A DNA stretch of 12,472 nucleotides from JBBQXK01 sp038251625. GTDB taxonomy: Bacteria; Pseudomonadota; Alphaproteobacteria; Rhodobacterales; Rhodobacteraceae. A program made the position numbers and the translations under genes. Position 1 is the first letter of the stretch; each line of letters opens with the position of its first letter. The DNA is taken from assembly GCA_038251625.1 (NCBI GenBank), contig JBBSBE010000116.1, positions 1 to 12,472 on the forward strand. The letters run 5' to 3'. Below are positions 8,301-12,472 of the stretch, one piece after another. The notes under the pieces were generated by a model that worked only from the letters and a program-made list of their open reading frames with translations, had not been told where the DNA came from and ran no database searches.

Positions 8301-8840
8301 CAGCACATCGCCGAAAAAATCAAGGCGCACCGGCCCCGCGGGCCCCGGCGGCCAGACGTCCACAATCCCGCCCCGCAGGGCATAGTCGCCGGGTTCGGCC
8401 ACGGTTGTTGCGGGCGAAAACCCCATGCGGGACAGAAAGCTGCGCAAGCCCGCCTCATCCACGCGCTGGCCCACCCGGGCCACGAAACTAGCCCCCGCAA
8501 CGCCCTGCCGCGCGGGCAGGCGCTGGGTCGCCGCAGCAAGCGTGGTCAGCAGCACGAACGGCCCCGCAAACCCGCGCGCAAGTGCGGCGAGCGTGGCCAT
8601 GCGGCGTGCCGCAATTTCGGGGTTGGGCGAGATGCGGTCATAGGGCAGGCAATCCCACGCCGGCAGTTCCAGCACCGCCAGCCCCGGCGCCATCACCGCC
8701 AGCGCCTCGCGCATCGCCGTCAGCCGCTTGTCATCGCGCGCGACATGAACAACGGGGGCACCCTTGTCGGCCTCGGCGGCCAGAAGCCGGGCGTCAAAGC
8801 CTTCGGGGGCGCCGCCAAGGGTGATGCGGGTGGCTGTCAT
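5379..8840 (-). CDS. mfd: Transcription-repair coupling factor
   Basis: Mfd is the cytosolic ATP-driven translocase that removes RNA polymerase stalled at DNA lesions and recruits UvrA. The 1153-residue product is full length. It has an N-terminal UvrB-like region (about 1-340), an RNA polymerase-interacting domain starting near LSPGDLVVHVEHGVGRYHG (about 477-545), a RecG-like helicase core and a C-terminal TRCF domain (about 1000-1150). The core shows Walker A GDVGFGKTE (624-632), Walker B DEEQ (725-728), TATPIPRTLQ (751-760), and TTIVESGLDIPTAN followed by the QIRGRVGRAKTR motif (about 894-905) that couples ATP hydrolysis to translocation. ATG 8840 begins a family-like N-terminus, and in-frame TGA codons lie just upstream. 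The Shine-Dalgarno is weak. It follows the membrane-protein gene by 43 nt and precedes uup by 82 nt. Confidence 0.97.
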   Translation of the reverse strand: MTATRITLGGAPEGFDARLLAAEADKGAPVVHVARDDKRLTAMREALAVMAPGLAVLELPAWDCLPYDRISPNPEIAARRMATLAALARGFAGPFVLLTTLAAATQRLPARQGVAGASFVARVGQRVDEAGLRSFLSRMGFSPATTVAEPGDYALRGGIVDVWPPGPAGPVRLDFFGDVLDGARRFDPETQRTIEKLTAVEFAPVSEVVLDEASITRFRQNYRAEFGTGGADDPLYEAVSAGRKHQGMEHWLPYFHDRLETLFDYLPGAAVMLDDQVTPSRLARWEAIDDQYDARREAMGAKGRIDTVYKPCPPGLLYLDDAAWEAAVANARVIQLSPLPQAPGPGMLDAGGRAGRNFAPERQQESISLFGALADHIRALREGAQVVIASWSEGARERLKGLLVDQGLASTKEIADFRAVPPGKGGLHLIVWPLEAGFTAPGLAVISEQDVLGDRMVGKPRRKRRAENFLRDAQTLSPGDLVVHVEHGVGRYHGLVTITALGAPHECLQIEYAEDAKLYLPVENIELLSRYGHEEGLLDKLGGGAWQAKKARLKQRIREIADRLMRIAAERALRHAPIFDTPHSMWESFAARFPWQETDDQLSAIADVVSDLEKGSPMDRLIVGDVGFGKTEVAMRAAFAAALAGLQVAVVCPTTLLARQHYRSFAERFRGFPITVRPLSRFVSQKDANATRAGLADGTVDICVGTHALLAKGVSFKHLGLLVIDEEQHFGVTHKERLKEMRSEVHVLTLTATPIPRTLQLSLTGVRDLSIIATPPVDRLAIRTYVSEFDSVTIREALLREHYRGGQSFYVVPRISDLPDIEDFLRNHVPEIRYVIAHGQMAAGELDDRMNQFYDGKYDVLLATTIVESGLDIPTANTMIIHRADMFGLSQLYQIRGRVGRAKTRAYCYLTTKPRAPLTPQASKRLRLLASLDSLGAGFNLASHDLDLRGAGNLLGEEQSGHIKEVGYELYQQMLEETIAKLRAGEIGGLADTGDAWAPQINLGVPVLIPEPYVPDLDLRLGLYRRLSNLSTKVELEGFAAELIDRFGPLPKEVNTLLLIVRIKALCKRAGIARLDAGPRGATVQFHQDKFANPAGLVDFLKAQGPGARVQGNKIVLLAEWKTEAERIKGAAAIARDLAEKVVRPGAKAPVRA

Positions 8841-8883
8841 GCGGGTTCAGGTAACCGATCAGGCGGCGGGGGCAAGGGGCATT

Positions 8884-9411
8884 TCAGCCAAAGAGCGGCA
8901 GGTTCAGGTTCTGCCACATCCCCCACATCGCGGTGACAAAGATCGCCACCACACCGATCCCCTGCACCATCATCCGGTGGCGCATGAGGTGTTTCCAGAG
9001 AGCGGCCCCCTGGTCGCCCGACGCCGAGATCCGGCGCGCGGTGCTGATGGACAAGGCCCCGACAAGGGTCATCGGCGCGGACAGAAGGAACACGGCCTGG
9101 GCAAATTCGACGCGGTAGTAAAAGCCAAGGATCGCAAGCGCGCTGAGAAAGAACGTGGCGATACCGACCAGCCAAAGCCCCGCCACACGCGTGATATCAA
9201 GGATCCGGCGGACATAGATGCCAACCAGCGTATCCACATCCTCGGCCGTGGCGCCCCCCCCCTGACGGCGCGCGCGGGTGATCATGTCGTAGGGCACGCC
9301 CATGACCCAATGGCTGGCCGACGACCACAGAACCGCCACCGCGATCCAGAACCACAGGTTCGAGAAGGAACGCAGGTCGATCGTTTCCAGAAGAATGTCG
9401 TACCAGTCCAC
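8884..9411 (-). CDS. Uncharacterised four-helix inner-membrane protein
   Basis: The 175-residue product begins VDWYDILLETIDLRSFSNLW. It has four likely membrane helices at about 18-39, 74-98, 101-122 and 148-165. A basic, glycine-containing cytosolic loop (about 42-70) separates helices 1 and 2, and an Arg/His-rich loop (about 124-147) precedes helix 4. GTG 9411 is preferred as the start because GGAAGG (9420-9425) lies 8 nt upstream; ATG 9453 in the same frame would add 14 residues without hydrophobic or conserved character. I recall homologues in Rhodobacteraceae automatically labelled 'component of SufBCD complex', but nothing in this protein shows an Fe-S or Suf function, so I give no function. 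It is the first gene of the likely operon with mfd and uup and is divergent from hemB. Confidence 0.8.
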   Translation of the reverse strand: MDWYDILLETIDLRSFSNLWFWIAVAVLWSSASHWVMGVPYDMITRARRQGGGATAEDVDTLVGIYVRRILDITRVAGLWLVGIATFFLSALAILGFYYRVEFAQAVFLLSAPMTLVGALSISTARRISASGDQGAALWKHLMRHRMMVQGIGVVAIFVTAMWGMWQNLNLPLFG

Positions 9412-9419
9412 GCTGCCGC

Positions 9420-9425
9420 CTTCCC
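9420..9425 (-). promoter_or_regulatory. Ribosome binding site supporting a GTG start
   Basis: GGAAGG on the minus strand (within GGGGAAGG) lies 8 nt before GTG 9411. It is the only good Shine-Dalgarno in the neighbourhood and decides the start of the membrane-protein gene. Confidence 0.6.
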
Positions 9426-9511
9426 CAAGCGCTTGAACCGCGCGCCATTGCATGGCAGGCAGTCTGCAAAGCTGCAAGCCCCCCGGGCGTAAGCCGCGAA
9501 GGACCGTGCCC

Positions 9512-10510
<999 letters not shown>

Positions 10511-10546
10511 TGCGGCGGAATGCCGCGACGGTGCGCAGGCAATGGG

Positions 10547-10574
10547 TGACACGGGTGCAAAGCTCCGCTATATC
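10547..10574 (+). promoter_or_regulatory. Candidate sigma-70-type promoter for the SYLF lipoprotein gene
   Basis: GTGACA (10547-10552) matches the -35 consensus at 5 of 6 positions. After a 16-bp spacer, TATATC (10569-10574) matches the -10 box at 4 of 6. The stretch is AT-richer than its surroundings and ends about 40 nt before the start codon. This would allow transcription independent of hemB, which ends 105 nt before the lipoprotein start. Confidence 0.4.
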
Positions 10575-10615
10575 TTGTGTCAGGGGCCAGAGAAGCCCGA
10601 CACGAGGAGAGCAGG

Positions 10616-11173
10616 ATGACCGGGACATTCACCAGACGCGGCATGATTGGTGCCTTTGGGGCAAGCGGGCTGCTTGCCGCCTGTGGCAACGGCATCGGCG
10701 GCAGCGGCGCGCAGAAAATCGACGCACGGGTGGACGCGACGCGCGACTACCTTTTCGGGCGCTACCCCGGCACGCGCGATCTGGCGGCAAAATCGCTGGG
10801 CGTGCTTTACATGCCGCTGATCACCGAAGCGGGCTTCGGCATTGGCGGCGGCTATGGGCGCGGGGCCTTGCGGATCAACAACGCGACGGTGGATTACTAT
10901 TCCTCGACCCGCGCGACATTTGGCTTTCAGATCGGCGCGCAGCAATATGCCCATGCTCTGTTTTTCCTGACCGATGGCGCGTTGTCGGAATTCCGCCGCT
11001 CGCCGGGCTGGGCCGTGGGTGCCGACGTGCGCTATGCCACACCCGAACAGGGCGCGAGCCTTGGCAAGGAAAGCACCGAACTTGACCCGGTCATCGCGCT
11101 TGTCTTCGGCCAGGCCGGGCTGATTGCGGGCGCAACGCTTGCTGGCGTCAAATACACCCGCATCATTCCGTAA
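10616..11173 (+). CDS. SYLF (Ysc84-like) domain lipoprotein with Tat-like signal
   Basis: The 185-residue product starts MTGTFTRRGMIGAFG and continues to a lipobox LAAC with Cys23 as the predicted lipidated residue. The pair Arg7-Arg8 ahead of a weakly hydrophobic stretch resembles a twin-arginine signal, so Tat export is possible. The mature part (about 38-185) resembles the SYLF/Ysc84 lipid-binding domain: LAAKSLGVLYMPLITEAGFGIGGGYGRGAL, then VDYYSSTRATFGFQIGAQQYAHALFFLTD, then a Gly/Ala-rich C-terminus ending GVKYTRIIP. Eukaryotic members bind phosphoinositides; the bacterial role is not established. ATG 10616 has AGGAG (10605-10609) 6 nt upstream; the in-frame GTG 10577 would add 13 residues. 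It lies downstream of hemB on the same strand, perhaps with its own promoter. Confidence 0.83.
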   Translation: MTGTFTRRGMIGAFGASGLLAACGNGIGGSGAQKIDARVDATRDYLFGRYPGTRDLAAKSLGVLYMPLITEAGFGIGGGYGRGALRINNATVDYYSSTRATFGFQIGAQQYAHALFFLTDGALSEFRRSPGWAVGADVRYATPEQGASLGKESTELDPVIALVFGQAGLIAGATLAGVKYTRIIP

Positions 11174-11180
11174 GCGGCGC

Positions 11181-11205
11181 CCATCCCGCCCCCGAGACGG
11201 GGTGG
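11181..11205. terminator. Hairpin between convergent lipoprotein and acetyltransferase genes
   Basis: CCATCCCG (11181-11188) can pair with CGGGGTGG (11198-11205) with one wobble. Alternatively CCCCG (11190-11194) pairs with CGGGG (11198-11202) across an AGA loop. The site fills much of the 50-bp gap between converging stop codons, so a bidirectional terminator is likely. There is no T-run. Confidence 0.5.
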
Positions 11206-11223
11206 CTGCACCAGCGAGGGGGA

Positions 11224-11694
11224 TCAGACCAGCGGGTCGAGGCTGCGTGACATCATGGTATCGCCTTCGATGACGTGGCCCGTGCGGCGAAAGCCCATCA
11301 TTTCATAGAATCCCTCCGCGCTGTGGGCGGCGTCGCTGACGCCAAGGGTCAGGCGCGGGCAATCCCACTCCCGCGCCACCTGCAATGACATGGCGATGGC
11401 TGCGCGCCCGTAGCCGCAGCGCTGATGGTCCGCCGCGATCATGAGGCGCCAGAGGTAGGCTGCTTCGTGGTCATCTTCCGGCGCGTGATACGGATATTCC
11501 CGGGGGTGGACCATCGCCATCAGCCCGACCGGCGTGGCGCCCTGCCACAGGCCCCAGACGCGCGAGCCGGGCTCGAACGGGGCTTCGGCGAAGGTCTTCA
11601 TGTTGGACGACACGAGATCACGCTGATGCGGGTGGACGCTGAGATTGATCAACGGCCAGAGGTGATCACGGACGACGTCGCGCCGTTCCAACAT
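11224..11694 (-). CDS. GNAT-family N-acetyltransferase (SpeG/BltD-like)
   Basis: The 156-residue protein is a single GNAT fold that transfers acetyl from acetyl-CoA to an amine. The acetyl-CoA pyrophosphate loop QRCGYGRA is at 91-98, following YLWRLMIAADH on strand 4. The C-terminal strand region AEGFYEMMGFRRTGHVIEGD (126-145) contains Tyr130, at the usual general-acid position. The N-terminal pattern (INLSVHPHQRDLVSSN, then FAEA) resembles polyamine acetyltransferases such as BltD/PaiA, so a polyamine is a reasonable but unproven substrate. ATG 11694 starts 9 nt after the stop codon of the dehydrogenase gene upstream. The only purine-rich sequence (AAGG) overlaps that gene's last codons, which suggests translational coupling. 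Confidence 0.87.
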   Translation of the reverse strand: MLERRDVVRDHLWPLINLSVHPHQRDLVSSNMKTFAEAPFEPGSRVWGLWQGATPVGLMAMVHPREYPYHAPEDDHEAAYLWRLMIAADHQRCGYGRAAIAMSLQVAREWDCPRLTLGVSDAAHSAEGFYEMMGFRRTGHVIEGDTMMSRSLDPLV

Positions 11695-11703
11695 GAGGGT
11701 GCT

Positions 11704-12472
11704 CTACCTTGGCAGCCGCTTGATCAGCGATGAGGTATCCCAGCGGTTTCCGCCCATGGCCTGCACATCGGCATAGAACTGATCGACCAGCGCCGTGACC
11801 GGCAGGCTTGCCCCGATCTCGCGCGCGGTGGCAAGGCAGATGCCCAGATCCTTGCGCATCCAATCCACCGCAAAGCCGAAATCGAAGCGGTCTTCCAGCA
11901 TCGTCTTGTTGCGGTTGGCCATCTGCCACGACCCTGCGGCCCCCTGGCTGATCACCTCGACCACCGCGGCCCCGTCCATGCCCGCGCGCTGCCCGAAGGC
12001 CAGCGCTTCGGCCAGGCCCTGCACGAGCCCCGCGATGGCAATCTGGTTCATCATCTTCGCCAGTTGCCCCGAACCGCTGGGCCCGAGCCGCTTGCAGACG
12101 CGGGCATAGGCGGCCATCACAGGCTCGGCTGCGGCGTAATCGCCCTCGCTGCCCCCGCACATGATCGACAGCACGCCGTTTTCGGCCCCGGCCTGACCGC
12201 CCGAGACGGGCGCATCGACAAACCCCTTGCCGCCTTCGCGTGCGAGGGCCTCCATCTCACGCGTAACGTCCGCCGATACGGTGGTGTGGTCGACAAAGAT
12301 CGCGCCCTTGCCCATGCCCGCAAAGGCCCCATCCGTGCCCGTGCAGATCGCGCGCAGGTCGTCGTCATTGCCGACGCAGGCCATCACGAAGTCCTGACCG
12401 GCGGCGGCGGCCGCAGGCGTGGCGGCCGCGCGACCGCCGTGTTTGGCCACCCAAGCCTCTGCCTTCGCGATG
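11704..12472 (-). CDS. 3-hydroxyisobutyrate dehydrogenase-family NAD-binding oxidoreductase, 5' end outside the window
   Basis: About 255 C-terminal residues are visible; the frame runs open through the right edge, so roughly 35 N-terminal residues with the GxGxxG nucleotide-binding start are missing. Visible landmarks are FVMACVGNDDDLR, the substrate-binding motif VDAPVSGGQAGAENGVLSIM, and the catalytic-lysine region SGQLAKMMNQ. The C-terminal all-helical domain holds DFGFAVDWMRKDLGI. These define the beta-hydroxyacid dehydrogenase family (3-hydroxyisobutyrate, tartronate-semialdehyde and similar substrates). The substrate cannot be fixed from this fragment; 3-hydroxyisobutyrate in valine breakdown is the best guess. 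The stop is TAG at 11704-11706, and the GNAT gene follows after 9 nt, so the two are probably co-transcribed. An internal GTG at 12450 is not the true start, because family-like sequence (AKAEAWVAKHGG) continues upstream of it. Confidence 0.9.
   Translation of the reverse strand, partial: IAKAEAWVAKHGGRAAATPAAAAAGQDFVMACVGNDDDLRAICTGTDGAFAGMGKGAIFVDHTTVSADVTREMEALAREGGKGFVDAPVSGGQAGAENGVLSIMCGGSEGDYAAAEPVMAAYARVCKRLGPSGSGQLAKMMNQIAIAGLVQGLAEALAFGQRAGMDGAAVVEVISQGAAGSWQMANRNKTMLEDRFDFGFAVDWMRKDLGICLATAREIGASLPVTALVDQFYADVQAMGGNRWDTSSLIKRLPR

Noticed and set aside
8859..8882. Seven-residue minus-strand mini-ORF (MPLAPAA) between the membrane-protein gene and mfd
   Set aside because: It could be a leader peptide, but it has no clear ribosome binding site of its own and such short frames occur by chance.
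9412..9511. Promoters in the hemB / membrane-protein divergent region, including the palindrome CAAGCGCTTG at 9427-9436
   Set aside because: The best hexamers (TTGAAC at 9433; TTGCAG with TGCAAT on the minus strand) have poor partners or spacing, so I could not support a specific promoter.

Overview
The window looks like ordinary chromosome from a GC-rich alphaproteobacterium, most likely a member of the Rhodobacteraceae/Paracoccaceae. Three things point there: high GC with strongly GC-ending codons, an aspartate-type (non-zinc) HemB, and a hemB / small 4-TM membrane protein / mfd neighbourhood that I recall from that family. No rRNA, tRNA, CRISPR array, transposase, integrase, phage gene or obvious defence system is visible.

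Layout from left to right. Positions 1-159 hold no gene but carry a strong GC hairpin downstream of cysS. cysS (cysteinyl-tRNA synthetase) is on the minus strand (160-1656). It is divergent from an HSD10-like short-chain dehydrogenase on the plus strand (1910-2659), whose leader carries three copies of a 13-bp tandem repeat. A 13-bp-stem hairpin separates that gene from a convergent minus-strand gene for a small outer-membrane beta-barrel protein (2706-3314). Next come three minus-strand genes, read right to left as a likely operon: a four-helix membrane protein (8884-9411, GTG start), mfd (5379-8840) and uup (3491-5296). The mfd-uup gap holds a perfect 19-bp tandem duplication. hemB (9512-10510) diverges from this operon and is followed on the same strand by a SYLF-domain lipoprotein with a Tat-like signal (10616-11173). 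After a convergent hairpin, a GNAT acetyltransferase (11224-11694) lies 9 nt downstream of a 3-hydroxyisobutyrate-dehydrogenase-family gene that is cut by the right edge (11704-12472).

How the genes relate. Most are housekeeping: translation (cysS), transcription-coupled repair (mfd), an ABC-F ATPase linked to branched-DNA and ribosome functions (uup), and tetrapyrrole synthesis (hemB). The HSD10-like and HIBADH-like enzymes both belong to families used in branched-chain amino-acid breakdown, but they sit in separate transcription units.

I did not find a convincing undescribed system. The observations most worth a second look are a drop in GC confined to the anticodon-binding half of cysS (a possible recombination tract), the 19-bp duplication with paired TTGCGCAA palindromes between mfd and uup, the 13-bp repeats ahead of the dehydrogenase gene, and the uncharacterised membrane protein heading the mfd-uup cluster.
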